From an uncultured Porphyromonadaceae bacterium (GTDB lineage: Bacteria > Bacteroidota > Bacteroidia > Bacteroidales > Muribaculaceae): DNA of 64,000 nucleotides. The DNA lies in NCBI GenBank assembly GCA_902495245.1, contig CABUWI010000008.1:1-64000 (forward strand), given 5' to 3'. Below, in pieces: positions 8,230 through 17,342 of this stretch. Position numbers and translations under genes: made by a program. The notes under the pieces are model-generated. The model worked only from the letters and a program-made list of their open reading frames with translations. It ran no database searches and was not told the DNA's origin. Position 1 is the stretch's first letter; each line of letters begins with the position of its first letter.

Positions 8230-10629
8230 ATGAGATTGAGTGAACTCAAGGAGGGCCACGAGGGTTACGTGGTCAAGATTCTGGGCCACGGCGCATTCCG
8301 CAAGCGCCTGACCGAGATGGGTTTCGTCAGGGGCAGACTGGTCAGAAACGTGCTGTCGGCTCCGCTCAAGGACCCCGTGAAATATTCGCTGATGGGCTAT
8401 GAGGTGTCGTTGCGCCGCTCGGAGGCCCAGATGGTAGAGATTGTTGATGCCGCCGAGGGTGAGCTGCCCGAAAGCGCTGCCCCGGGCCCGGCAGTGGCCG
8501 CGAACGAGGCGAGCGACCTGCTGCCCGCCGCCGTGCGCAACGGCAAGACCATCAACATAGCCCTCATCGGCAACCCGAACTGCGGCAAGACCTCGATGTT
8601 CAACTCTCTCTCCGGCGCGACGGAACACGTCGGCAATTATTCGGGCGTTACCGTCGAGTCGAAAAGCGGACACTTTGATTATGGCGGCTACCGATTTGAA
8701 ATCGTCGACCTGCCCGGCACGTATTCGCTGTCGGCCTATTCGCCCGAAGAGGTCTACGTCAGGCGCTATCTGGCCGACGAGACTCCCGACGTGATTGTCA
8801 ACGTCGTGGTGGCTTCCAACCTCGAGCGCAATCTCTATCTGACCACCGAGCTGATTGACATGGACCGCTCGATGGTCATAGCGCTCAATATGTATGACGA
8901 GCTCGAAGAGTCAGGCTGCCGGCTTGACTATGAACTGCTGGGCGGCATGATAGGCGTGCCGGTGGTGCCCACCGTCAGCAAGACCGGCCAGGGGCTCCGC
9001 GAGCTGCTCGACACGATTATCCGCGTCTATGAGGGGCGCGAGGAGAAGGTGCGCCACGTGCACGTTACGCTCGGCGACGACATTTCCGAAGCCATTCGTC
9101 CCATCAAAGACCTTATCAAGGCCGACGGAGCGATTCCGCCGAAGTTTTCGGCGCGCTATCTGGCGCTGAAGTTTATTGAAGGAGACCCCGAGGTCGACGC
9201 CATGCTGCGCAAGTCGGCCGACTATGACCGCCTTGCGGCCATGCGCGATGCCGGCCGGCAGATGATTGAAGAGCGCAGGCAGGAAGACGTCAGCTCGGCC
9301 ATTGCGGCAGAAAAATACGGCTTCATTGACGGCGCGCTGGCCGAGACCATGAGCGGCGAGCGCGAGACCTCGACCCGCGCCACGGCTATCATCGACGCGT
9401 TTGTTACGAACCGCCTGTTCGGGCTGCCGCTGTTTTTCGGCGTGATGTTCCTTGTGTTCTGGCTCACGTTCAACATCGGCCAGTATCCGATGGACTGGAT
9501 TGAGAGCGGCGTCGATTGGCTTGCGGCGCTGGTCAATGACCATATGCCCGACGGGCCGCTGCGCGACATGATTGCCGACGGCATTATCGGCGGCGTAGGC
9601 AGCGTGATTGTCTTTCTGCCCAACATCTTGATTCTCTATGCCTGCATCTCGTTCATGGAAGACTCGGGCTACATGGCCCGCGCCGCCTTCATCATGGACA
9701 AGGCGATGCACCGCATCGGGCTGCACGGCAAGAGCTTCATTCCGCTCATCATGGGCTTCGGCTGCAACGTGCCGGCCGTCATGGCCACGCGCGCAATCGA
9801 GAGCCGGTCGAGCCGCCTGATAACCATACTGATAAATCCGTTCATGAGCTGCTCGGCGCGCCTGCCGATTTATCTGCTGCTCATCGGCACGTTCTTCGAG
9901 CCGCACGCCGCCCTGGTGTTTTTCTGCCTCTACGCGGCGGGTGTCATCGTGGCCATGCTCACGGCGCGCCTGCTGAGGCGCTTTGTGTGGCGCCACGACG
10001 AGACTCCCTTTGTCATGGAGCTGCCGCCATACCGCATGCCGACGCTCAAGGCCACTGCGCTCCACACCTGGGCCAAGGGCGAACAGTATCTCAAAAAGAT
10101 GGGCGGCATCATTCTCGTGGCATGCATCATCGTGTGGGCGCTCAACTACTTCCCCCGCCACGACGACGCCCCCGAGGCGGCGCAGATGACGGCGCAGATT
10201 GACGACTCGGCCATCAACCCCGACCGCGACTCATATCTCGAAATGATCGGCAAGGCCGTCAATCCCGTAATGGAGCCGCTGGGCATGCACTGGCGCGCCA
10301 CGGTGGCCGCCATTGCCGGCGTTCCGGCCAAGGAGATTGTGGTGAGCACTCTCGGCGTTCTCTACACCGGCAGCGAGGAGGCCACCGACACGGCTCTGGG
10401 CGCGCGCCTCACGGCGCCGTCGCCCTCAACCGGAGTGCCCGACTTCACCGCGCCCTCGGCCCTGGCATTCATGGTGTTCATTCTGCTCTACTGTCCCTGC
10501 TTGGCCACGATTGTGGCCATAGTCCGCGAGTCGGGCAGCTGGAAATACGGCGCCTTTGCCGTCTGCTACAACACCCTGGTCGCCTGGCTCGTGGCCTTCG
10601 CCACCTATCGCCTCGCCTTGCTTTTCTGA
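8230..10629 (+). CDS. feoB: FeoA-FeoB fusion, ferrous iron transporter
   Basis: A 799-residue fusion common in Bacteroidota. Residues 1-75 form an SH3-like FeoA domain. A linker leads to the FeoB G domain with a G1 loop GNPNCGKTS (114-122), DLPGTYSL as G3 and a helical insertion domain. About nine to eleven membrane helices follow, including the Gate motifs around FMEDSGYMARAAFIMD and MGFGCNVPAV. It imports Fe(II) across the inner membrane, and GTP binding and hydrolysis control the channel. The typical small FeoC is absent. No iron box (Fur site) is obvious in the leader. The gene stands alone, with the KilA-N gene converging on its 3' end. Confidence 0.95.
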   Translation: MRLSELKEGHEGYVVKILGHGAFRKRLTEMGFVRGRLVRNVLSAPLKDPVKYSLMGYEVSLRRSEAQMVEIVDAAEGELPESAAPGPAVAANEASDLLPAAVRNGKTINIALIGNPNCGKTSMFNSLSGATEHVGNYSGVTVESKSGHFDYGGYRFEIVDLPGTYSLSAYSPEEVYVRRYLADETPDVIVNVVVASNLERNLYLTTELIDMDRSMVIALNMYDELEESGCRLDYELLGGMIGVPVVPTVSKTGQGLRELLDTIIRVYEGREEKVRHVHVTLGDDISEAIRPIKDLIKADGAIPPKFSARYLALKFIEGDPEVDAMLRKSADYDRLAAMRDAGRQMIEERRQEDVSSAIAAEKYGFIDGALAETMSGERETSTRATAIIDAFVTNRLFGLPLFFGVMFLVFWLTFNIGQYPMDWIESGVDWLAALVNDHMPDGPLRDMIADGIIGGVGSVIVFLPNILILYACISFMEDSGYMARAAFIMDKAMHRIGLHGKSFIPLIMGFGCNVPAVMATRAIESRSSRLITILINPFMSCSARLPIYLLLIGTFFEPHAALVFFCLYAAGVIVAMLTARLLRRFVWRHDETPFVMELPPYRMPTLKATALHTWAKGEQYLKKMGGIILVACIIVWALNYFPRHDDAPEAAQMTAQIDDSAINPDRDSYLEMIGKAVNPVMEPLGMHWRATVAAIAGVPAKEIVVSTLGVLYTGSEEATDTALGARLTAPSPSTGVPDFTAPSALAFMVFILLYCPCLATIVAIVRESGSWKYGAFAVCYNTLVAWLVAFATYRLALLF

Positions 10630-10688
10630 CCGTCGCCGCCGCCGGAACGCTGAAAGTCAACTATTTTGTTGTGGCTATCCATACACAA

Positions 10689-11498
10689 TTATTTCAATAG
10701 TTTTCTATCATTGTCGCCGCTTTCCAGTACGCTCATCTGATGAATGGCTATCTGATTCAGTTTCACAAGCCGCTCGCCTTGCGTCATTCCCTGCTCTATG
10801 AAAACCGCATTGAGGTTCTCCATATTTGACAGGCATATGAGCTCGTTGATTGTGGCGTAGTCGCGTATATTTCCTTTGAGATCGGGGTGAGCATCGCGCC
10901 ATTGCTTTGCCGTTACACCGAACATCGCCACATTCAGCACATCGGCTTCACTGGCATAGATAATACTTGCCTGCGTCGGCGTAACCTCTGCAGGGACAAG
11001 GTTCTGCTTTATGGCATCGGTGTGTATGCGGTAGTTGATTTTCGATAACTCGCGTTTCGCCGACCAACCCAACAACCGCTGTTCCTCCGTCTTTAACCGC
11101 TGAAATTCCTTGACGATGTATAGCTCAAACTCAACAGAAATCCAGCTTGCGAACTTCAATGCAACATCTTTATGCGCATATGTTCCACCATAACGCCCTG
11201 ATTTAGCGATTATACCAATGGCATTTGTTGCTTCCGTCCATTTCTTTGGCGAAAGCGTAAATGCGTTCAGCCCGGCCTGTCGTCTAAACCCCTCGAATTC
11301 GGTGGGTTTAAAATTCGGATTGTAAAGCTGTTCCCAAATGCCTAAATACTCTATTGTGTTACGGTTTCGCAACCAATTTGCAATCACGGCGTTAGGATCA
11401 TCACTTTTATGTCGTGCCAAATCGGTCAATGAAATGTAATCATCTCCATTGACGGCGATAATTGTTATATCGGTATTTTGAACTGTAATCTTTGCCAT
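10689..11498 (-). CDS. KilA-N domain DNA-binding protein
   Basis: A 269-residue protein. Residues 1 to about 115 match the KilA-N fold (DYISLTDLARHKS, WLRNRNTIEYLGIWEQ, KWTEATNAIGI, then GRYGGTYAHKDVALKFASWI). The remainder is a charged alpha-helical region of unknown role. KilA-N domains bind DNA and are typical of phages, plasmids and selfish chromosomal genes; the function here is not known. It lies alone between two housekeeping genes, its DNA is AT-richer than either neighbour, and no phage genes surround it, which suggests acquisition by transfer. The start ATG at 11498 is the first after the promoter. A much longer open frame continues upstream but runs antisense through rsh and is not coding. 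Confidence 0.85.
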   Translation of the reverse strand: MAKITVQNTDITIIAVNGDDYISLTDLARHKSDDPNAVIANWLRNRNTIEYLGIWEQLYNPNFKPTEFEGFRRQAGLNAFTLSPKKWTEATNAIGIIAKSGRYGGTYAHKDVALKFASWISVEFELYIVKEFQRLKTEEQRLLGWSAKRELSKINYRIHTDAIKQNLVPAEVTPTQASIIYASEADVLNVAMFGVTAKQWRDAHPDLKGNIRDYATINELICLSNMENLNAVFIEQGMTQGERLVKLNQIAIHQMSVLESGDNDRKLLK

Positions 11499-11511
11499 TG
11501 CTTCAGATATA

Positions 11512-11562
11512 GCGTATATGCCAATACGCAAAGTTACACATTTTCGCTGACATACAGCGTAT
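11512..11562 (-). promoter_or_regulatory. KilA-N promoter with flanking inverted repeats
   Basis: The minus-strand -7 box TAACTTTG lies at 11536-11529. On the plus strand GCGTAT (11512-11517) and ATACGC (11524-11529) form one dyad, and a second dyad, CGCTG-N5-CAGCG (11545-11559), runs into another GCGTAT (11557-11562). Their placement around the box suggests operator sites, possibly for self-regulation by the KilA-N protein. This is inference. Confidence 0.45.
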
Positions 11563-11625
11563 TCCCTTGAAATATATTGTCTCTTTGCTTTAATTTTTAA
11601 TTTTAGGTGATTTTGGCGGTCGGGG

Positions 11626-11649
11626 ATTGCGGATTTTTTTGTAACTTTG
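11626..11649 (+). promoter_or_regulatory. rsh promoter
   Basis: ATTGCGGAT and a T-run lead into TAACTTTG (11642-11649). The arrangement is nearly identical to the blocks before EF-G2 and greA. Unusually for this phylum, the gene also has a good Shine-Dalgarno, AGGAGGA (11674-11680), five bases ahead of the ATG at 11685. Confidence 0.65.
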
Positions 11650-11684
11650 CCTGACTTAGACGAATTTTCTTTCAGGAGGAAGTA

Positions 11685-13970
11685 ATGCAGATGACAGACC
11701 AAAACATGAACCAATCGCTGACCGAATCGGGCCATACGCCTGAAGAAGAGCGCATTATTGAAGATGCGTTTCGCGATGTGCTGCAGGGCTATCTTAATTC
11801 CAACCATCGCAAAAAGGTTGAAATCATCGAGCGAGCATATAAGTTCGCCAAGAAGGCCCATGCGGGAGTGCGCCGCCGCAGCGGCGAGCCGTACATTCTG
11901 CACCCGATAGCCGTTGCGCGCATCGCCTCGCAGGAAATCGGCCTCGGGTCGACGAGCATCTGCGCGGCTCTGCTTCACGATGTGGTTGAAGACACCGATT
12001 ATACAGTCGATGATATTCGGTCGAACTTCGGGCCGAAAATCGCGCAGCTGGTCGAGGGTCTGACAAAGATTTCGGGCGGAGTGTTCGGCGAGCACGCATC
12101 GGCCCAGGCCGAGAACTTCCGCAAGCTCCTCCTGACCATGAACGAAGACATCAGAGTGGTGCTGCTGAAGATGGCCGACCGCCTTCACAACATGCGCACG
12201 CTCGGGTCGATGGAGCCGCGCAAGCAATATAAGATTGCGGGCGAGACGCTCTATATCTACGCTCCGCTGGCCCACCGTCTCGGTCTCTTCGCCATCAAGA
12301 CCGAGCTCGAAGACCTCAGCTTCAAATATGAGCACCCCGCGGCCTATGCCGACATAGAGGCTAAAATCGAGGCCACCGACCGCAACCGCCGCATGGTCTA
12401 TGAAGATTTCGCCGCGCCGATAAAGGCCAAGCTCGCCGAGCTCGGCATCGAGTTTGAGGCCAAATATCGCCTGAAGAGCGTCTACAGCATCTGGCGCAAG
12501 ATGGAGACGAAGAAGATTCCGTTTGAAGAGGTCTATGACCTCTATGCCATGCGCATAATTTTCAAGTGCTCCGATGCGGCTTGTGAAAAAGAGCTGAGCT
12601 GGCGCATTTATTCGGCCATTACCGACATTTACAAACTTCACCCCGACCGCACGCGCGACTGGATTTCCGTGCCCAAGGCCAACGGCTATCAGGCGCTGCA
12701 TCTGACCGTGATGGGTTCTGACGGCAATTGGGTGGAGATTCAGATACGCTCGGAGCGCATGGACGACATTGCCGAGCGCGGTTTTGCCGCCCACTGGAAG
12801 TATAAAGACGGCGAGGGCGACGAAGAGTCTGAACTCAGCGAATGGCTCGAAACCATCAAGGATATTCTGGAGAGTCCCGAGCCGAGTGCGCTCGATTTTC
12901 TCGACACGGTGAAACTCAACCTGTTTGCAAGCGAAATAGTGGTGTTCACGCCTAAGGGTGAGCCGATTACATTGCCGGCCGACGCCACTGTGCTCGACCT
13001 TGCCTTCACGCTCCATTCAGAACTCGGCCTTCATTGCATCGCCGGCAAGGTGAACCACAAGCTCGTGTCGCTCTCGACCAAGCTCAACAGCGGCGATCAG
13101 GTTGAAATCATCACGTCGCAAGGAGCCGTGCCCCAGGCCGCATGGCTCAACTTCCTGGCCACGGCCAAGGCGCGCACGCGCCTGCGTCAGGCCCTGCGCC
13201 GCGACCGCCAGCCGCTGATTGACCAAGGACGGGCAATCTTTTCAGAAGCCTGCCGCAAGGCCGGAGTGGAAGAGAACAACGAGCTGTTTACCAAGATGAT
13301 GGGATACTATCGCGTGAGCTCGCGCGACGATATTTTCATAGGCATCGCCCGCTCGGAAATCAATCCGGCCGACACCTTTGCCGCGCTTGCAAAGTCGAAG
13401 GCCTCGGCAACGTCGACTGCGACGTCGCTGTTCAAGAAGATTCTGAGCCCGTTCACGCCGGCAAAGAAGAAAACCATGGACACATGGAAGGCCGACGAAG
13501 ATGAAGTGGCCATAAACATTAAAGAGACCTACGTGTTGCGCACTGACGCCGACGGCAAGCAGAACTATCGCACGGCCGACTGTTGCGCTCCGATTCCGGG
13601 CGACGATGTGATGGGCTTTGTCGAAGACGACGGCACGGTTACCGTGCATTCGCTTACATGTCCGCGCGCAGCGCTGCTCAAGGCCACCTACGGCCACCGC
13701 ATTCTGTCGGCCCGCTGGGAAGAGGTGGCCGAGACGCGCTTCAAGTCGGAGGTGCAGCTCGAGGGCATTGACCGCCGCGGCATTCTTCAAGAGATATCGG
13801 CCGTTGTCAGCGGCGCAAAAGACATTGACCTGCGCCAGTTTTCAATCGAGGCGACCAACGAGGTCTTCTCGGGGCGTCTCACCGTCAAGGTTACGTCGGC
13901 CGAGGCCGTTGACCATCTTTGCCGGATGCTGAAAAAGATTGACGGCGTAACTTCCGCCGCCCGCATTTAA
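11685..13970 (+). CDS. relA: bifunctional (p)ppGpp synthetase/hydrolase, RelA/SpoT
   Basis: A 761-residue RSH enzyme that makes and destroys the stringent-response alarmone (p)ppGpp. In order: an HD hydrolase domain with LLHDVVED (His98, Asp99) intact; the synthetase domain with GYQALHLTV; a TGS domain beginning near VVFTPKGEPITLPAD; a helical and zinc-finger-like region (DCCAPIPGDDV); and a C-terminal ACT domain starting at EGIDRRGILQEIS. The intact HD motif points to a bifunctional enzyme and not a synthetase-only RelA. A second ATG two codons in is possible. It is followed after 11 bases by the PgpH-type gene, so the two are likely one transcript. Bacteroidales often have two long RSH proteins; which one this is cannot be told. 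Confidence 0.95.
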   Translation: MQMTDQNMNQSLTESGHTPEEERIIEDAFRDVLQGYLNSNHRKKVEIIERAYKFAKKAHAGVRRRSGEPYILHPIAVARIASQEIGLGSTSICAALLHDVVEDTDYTVDDIRSNFGPKIAQLVEGLTKISGGVFGEHASAQAENFRKLLLTMNEDIRVVLLKMADRLHNMRTLGSMEPRKQYKIAGETLYIYAPLAHRLGLFAIKTELEDLSFKYEHPAAYADIEAKIEATDRNRRMVYEDFAAPIKAKLAELGIEFEAKYRLKSVYSIWRKMETKKIPFEEVYDLYAMRIIFKCSDAACEKELSWRIYSAITDIYKLHPDRTRDWISVPKANGYQALHLTVMGSDGNWVEIQIRSERMDDIAERGFAAHWKYKDGEGDEESELSEWLETIKDILESPEPSALDFLDTVKLNLFASEIVVFTPKGEPITLPADATVLDLAFTLHSELGLHCIAGKVNHKLVSLSTKLNSGDQVEIITSQGAVPQAAWLNFLATAKARTRLRQALRRDRQPLIDQGRAIFSEACRKAGVEENNELFTKMMGYYRVSSRDDIFIGIARSEINPADTFAALAKSKASATSTATSLFKKILSPFTPAKKKTMDTWKADEDEVAINIKETYVLRTDADGKQNYRTADCCAPIPGDDVMGFVEDDGTVTVHSLTCPRAALLKATYGHRILSARWEEVAETRFKSEVQLEGIDRRGILQEISAVVSGAKDIDLRQFSIEATNEVFSGRLTVKVTSAEAVDHLCRMLKKIDGVTSAARI

Positions 13971-13981
13971 GGAAACTGCTG

Positions 13982-16000
13982 ATGAAACAAAGGTTTACAA
14001 CACAGATTCTGACGTTGCTGCTCGGCACGGTGCTGGTTGTCTGGCTGCTGCCGCGCACATCGACCTCCACCTATATCTACGAGGTCAACCGCCCGTGGAA
14101 CTATCAGTTGCTCACGGCGCCTTTCGACATTCCGGTGCGCCCCGACTCGTTGGCCACCCGTGCGGCCATTGACTCGATTGACCGCAAGTTCGTGCCGGTC
14201 TACAAGCGTCTGAACGACGTTGACGACGGCGTGCGTGCCGAGGCCGCCCGGGCGCTCGGCGCGGTGAGCGGCGTCAGCTCTTACACGCGCAATATGCTCA
14301 TGTCGAAGTTGCGCGAGCTCTATTCGCAGGGCATTGTCGACGAAGACGTGTACAACGACATCGCCACCGGGCGCATGCCCGCAGTGCGTGTGGCCAAGGG
14401 CAATGTCCTGTCCATGCGCACGACCGACGGCCTGCGCTCGCCGCGCAAGGCATATGAATGGCTCAAGGAACAGCTTCCGGGCGACGAGGCGCATTATGCC
14501 GTCGAACAGTCGCGGCTGTCAACGCTGCTCGAGCCCAATGTGGTGCTTGACACTGTCATGTCCGAGCGCCTGCGCTCAGACATGCACCAGAAGGCCACGG
14601 CTCCCATCGGGGTCATTCAGCAGGGCGAGCGCATCATTGACCGCGGCGAGGTCGTAACGCTGCAGCTCTATACCACCCTGAAAACTTACGAGCAGATGCA
14701 GGCCGAACGCGGCAATGAAGGCGGCGGCAACGGTTTCTACGCATGGAGCGCCAAGGTGCTATATGTGGGCCTTATGTTCGCCATGCTGGGGCTGTTTCTC
14801 TACTTTTTCAGGCGTCGCCTGTTTGTGCAGCCCAAGGTTACGGTGTTTCTCGTAGGGCTGATTGCCGTGTTCAGCATTTTCGCATTCCTGATGTCGGCGA
14901 GCTTCAATCAGGGCCTGTACATAGTGCCGTTCACTATGATTCCTATAATGGTCATTGTCTTTTTTGACGGCCGCACGGCCATGTTCGCTTCGATGGTGGC
15001 CATGATGATATGTGCAGTAATCGCCAACTTCCCGCTGGAGTTCGTGGCCATGCAGTTTGTGGGGGCGTCAATAGCCATCAACTCGCTCAAGGAGCTGAGC
15101 CGCAGGTCTCAGCTGCTGCGCACGGCCTTGCTTGTCTTTTTCGGATATTCGCTGACCTATGCCGCCGTCAACATCATGCTGACGGGGTCGTTCTCCTCGC
15201 TGTCGCCGCGCATGTTCGGCTTCCTCGCCATCAATGTGGTGTTTGTCAGCTTCGCCTACGTGCTGATTTTCATATTCGAGCGCTGGTTCGGCTTCACGTC
15301 GGTTGTCGGGCTGGTCGAGATTTCAGACATCAATCACCCGATTCTGCGCGAGCTCTCGCGCGAGTGTCCCGGCACGTTCCAGCATGCCATGGCCGTCAGC
15401 AACCTCGCGGCCGAAGCGGCCGAAAAGGTTGGCGCCAACGTTCAGCTTGTGCGTGCCGGCGCCCTCTATCACGACATCGGCAAGATTGAAAACCCTGCGT
15501 TCTTCACCGAGAATCAGCATGGCATCAATCCCCACGACGCGCTCGACCCCATGCAGAGCGCGCGCATAATCACCGCTCACGTCAGCGACGGCCTGCGCCG
15601 CGCCGAAAAGGGCAAGTTGCCGGCCGTTATCCGCAGTTTCATTGCCGAGCATCACGGCCGCGGAATGGCCCGCTATTTCTATACCACCTATTGCAACGCT
15701 CACCCCGGCGAGCAGGTCGACGAAGCTCCGTTCTCATATCCCGGCCCTAATCCGCAGTCGGTCGAGAGCTCCATCTTGATGATGGCCGATGCCGTCGAGG
15801 CGGCCTCGCGCTCGCTGCGCAACTACTCGCCAGAGGCAATAACCGAACTGGTGAACCGCATCATCGACACTCAGGTCGCCGAGGGGCTGCATGCCGACTC
15901 GCCGCTGGCTTTCCGCGACGTCAAGACCATCAAGGAGAGTTTCATTCAGCGCCTGCTCACAATCTATCACTCACGCATAGCCTATCCCGAAAAGAAATGA
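13982..16000 (+). CDS. 7TM-HD cyclic-di-AMP phosphodiesterase, PgpH family
   Basis: A 672-residue membrane protein. One N-terminal helix is followed by an extracytoplasmic 7TMR-HDED domain (about 40-250), then seven membrane helices (about 255-450) and a cytoplasmic HD domain. The metal-binding residues are visible: His468 in FQHAMAVS, His497-Asp498 in LYHDIGK, and the HH pair in AEHHGRG. PgpH proteins of Firmicutes hydrolyse c-di-AMP and are inhibited by ppGpp. The domain order is identical here, but activity is inferred by family. Its place directly behind rsh is notable. The stop codon overlaps the next start (ATGA). Confidence 0.88.
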   Translation: MKQRFTTQILTLLLGTVLVVWLLPRTSTSTYIYEVNRPWNYQLLTAPFDIPVRPDSLATRAAIDSIDRKFVPVYKRLNDVDDGVRAEAARALGAVSGVSSYTRNMLMSKLRELYSQGIVDEDVYNDIATGRMPAVRVAKGNVLSMRTTDGLRSPRKAYEWLKEQLPGDEAHYAVEQSRLSTLLEPNVVLDTVMSERLRSDMHQKATAPIGVIQQGERIIDRGEVVTLQLYTTLKTYEQMQAERGNEGGGNGFYAWSAKVLYVGLMFAMLGLFLYFFRRRLFVQPKVTVFLVGLIAVFSIFAFLMSASFNQGLYIVPFTMIPIMVIVFFDGRTAMFASMVAMMICAVIANFPLEFVAMQFVGASIAINSLKELSRRSQLLRTALLVFFGYSLTYAAVNIMLTGSFSSLSPRMFGFLAINVVFVSFAYVLIFIFERWFGFTSVVGLVEISDINHPILRELSRECPGTFQHAMAVSNLAAEAAEKVGANVQLVRAGALYHDIGKIENPAFFTENQHGINPHDALDPMQSARIITAHVSDGLRRAEKGKLPAVIRSFIAEHHGRGMARYFYTTYCNAHPGEQVDEAPFSYPGPNPQSVESSILMMADAVEAASRSLRNYSPEAITELVNRIIDTQVAEGLHADSPLAFRDVKTIKESFIQRLLTIYHSRIAYPEKK

Positions 16001-16809
16001 CCCGCCCGGCGCTGACACGAGAACTCATTGCAGACCCGACATTGTGGCGGCTGATTCTGCGCATAGGCGGCAACAGGCTGTCGGCGTTGCTGATCGGCCC
16101 CGAAAGCGCCGAGCGCAGTGTCTTGTCCCACACCGAGGAGCTGCCTGACGACAGCGTCAGGTCGCTCGAAAATGCCGTCTATGACAACCCGCTGCTGTTG
16201 AGCGATTTTGCAGCCGTCGACGTCGTGTTCGCCACCCGCGAGTTTTTTCTCGCGCCTGAATCGGCGCTGCCGCTTACCGACGAGATGGCCGAGGCGATGT
16301 TGCCCGACGCGTGCGTTGCCCGCCGCATCGAGTGTGAGTCTTTTGGCCCCGGGGCGCTCTGCTATGCGGTGGCGGCCGATGTCTGTAACTTCGTGGCGCG
16401 CACGTTTGCCAGTGCCGTTTTTCACCATGCGCTGGCTGTCGATGCGCGCTATCTGGCCCACCGCAACCGCGAGGCCTCGGATTCCGCCCATCTCTACGCA
16501 CTATGCGAGGGAGTGGGGGAGATGGCTGTCGCGGCCTTCGACGGCGCCGGCCGGCTGCGCTATCTCAACGCGCCGTCGCCCGTCGAGCCTTCCGATTTCG
16601 CCTATTATATCCTGGCGGCCGCGCGCGGAGGCGTCGAGCCGCTGTCGGTGGGCGGTAATCCCGAATTGCGCAATGCCGTGTGCGATGTTTTGCGCGCGGC
16701 CGACCCAGATGCGCGGGTGCTTCCGCTGACCTTGCCTGAAGATTTGCTCCATCTGCGCCGTCTGGCGCCCGAACTACCGTTTGACATGCTTTTTCTGACC
16801 CGGTTATGA
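15997..16809 (+). CDS. DUF3822 family protein
   Basis: A 270-residue cytoplasmic protein resembling the DUF3822 family of Bacteroidota, which usually lies next to rsmD. The fold of this family is thought to resemble actin/ASKHA-type proteins, but no function is established. No catalytic motif is recognisable, nor a signal peptide or membrane helix. It overlaps the PgpH gene by four bases at its start and rsmD by four at its end, so it is almost certainly translated as part of the rsh-pgpH-DUF3822-rsmD-mgtE operon. A role near ribosome or RNA modification is only suggested by context. Confidence 0.75.
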   Translation: MTRPALTRELIADPTLWRLILRIGGNRLSALLIGPESAERSVLSHTEELPDDSVRSLENAVYDNPLLLSDFAAVDVVFATREFFLAPESALPLTDEMAEAMLPDACVARRIECESFGPGALCYAVAADVCNFVARTFASAVFHHALAVDARYLAHRNREASDSAHLYALCEGVGEMAVAAFDGAGRLRYLNAPSPVEPSDFAYYILAAARGGVEPLSVGGNPELRNAVCDVLRAADPDARVLPLTLPEDLLHLRRLAPELPFDMLFLTRL

Positions 16810-17342
16810 GAATTATCAGAGGAAAATTCGGCCGTCGGCGTTTCGACGTGCCCGGCAATATTTCGGCGCGGCCGACCACCGACTTTGCGCGCGAGAACCT
16901 GTTCAACGTGCTTGAAAACATGATTGACTTCGATGGCATCAGAGCCATCGACCTGTTCGCCGGGACCGGCGCCATAGCCTTGGAGATGGTGAGCCGCGGC
17001 GCGTCAGATGTCGTGGCCGTCGAGAAGGCTCCGACGCAATATCGGTTTATCGAAAAGGTGCGTCAGCAGCTCAACTGCATGGAACTCCACGTGGTCAAGG
17101 GCGACGCCCTGAAGTATATTCAGAGCGTGGTGGCGCCGGTAGACCTTATTTTCGCCGACCCGCCTTATGACATGGAGGGGTTTGATGACGTGCCCGCTCT
17201 GATTCTCGGCTCGGCAGCCGCCGGGCCGGAGACCCTGGTGGTCGTCGAGCACGGCAAGAACCGCGATTTTTCGTCGCTGCCCGGTTTTCTGGAGAGGCGC
17301 GTCTACGGGAGTGTGAACTTTTCAATTTTCCGTAAAGAATGA
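16806..17342 (+). CDS. rsmD: 16S rRNA (guanine-966-N2)-methyltransferase
   Basis: A 178-residue SAM-dependent methyltransferase that modifies G966 in helix 31 of 16S rRNA during 30S assembly. Hallmarks: MRIIRGKFGRR at the N-terminus, ARPTTDFARENLFN, the SAM loop DLFAGTGAIALEM, and the catalytic tetrad DPPYDM near residue 117. The length is typical. It overlaps DUF3822 upstream and mgtE downstream by four bases each, indicating translational coupling. Confidence 0.95.
   Translation: MRIIRGKFGRRRFDVPGNISARPTTDFARENLFNVLENMIDFDGIRAIDLFAGTGAIALEMVSRGASDVVAVEKAPTQYRFIEKVRQQLNCMELHVVKGDALKYIQSVVAPVDLIFADPPYDMEGFDDVPALILGSAAAGPETLVVVEHGKNRDFSSLPGFLERRVYGSVNFSIFRKE

Noticed and set aside
10630..11684. 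Prophage or integrated element around the KilA-N gene
   Set aside because: No integrase, structural phage gene, attachment repeat or tRNA is present; only one gene is involved.
11499..13016. Long minus-strand frame continuing upstream from the KilA-N gene
   Set aside because: It runs antisense to rsh, has no family similarity beyond the KilA-N part, and the KilA-N promoter with its -7 box lies inside it. It is a by-product of GC-rich codon use.
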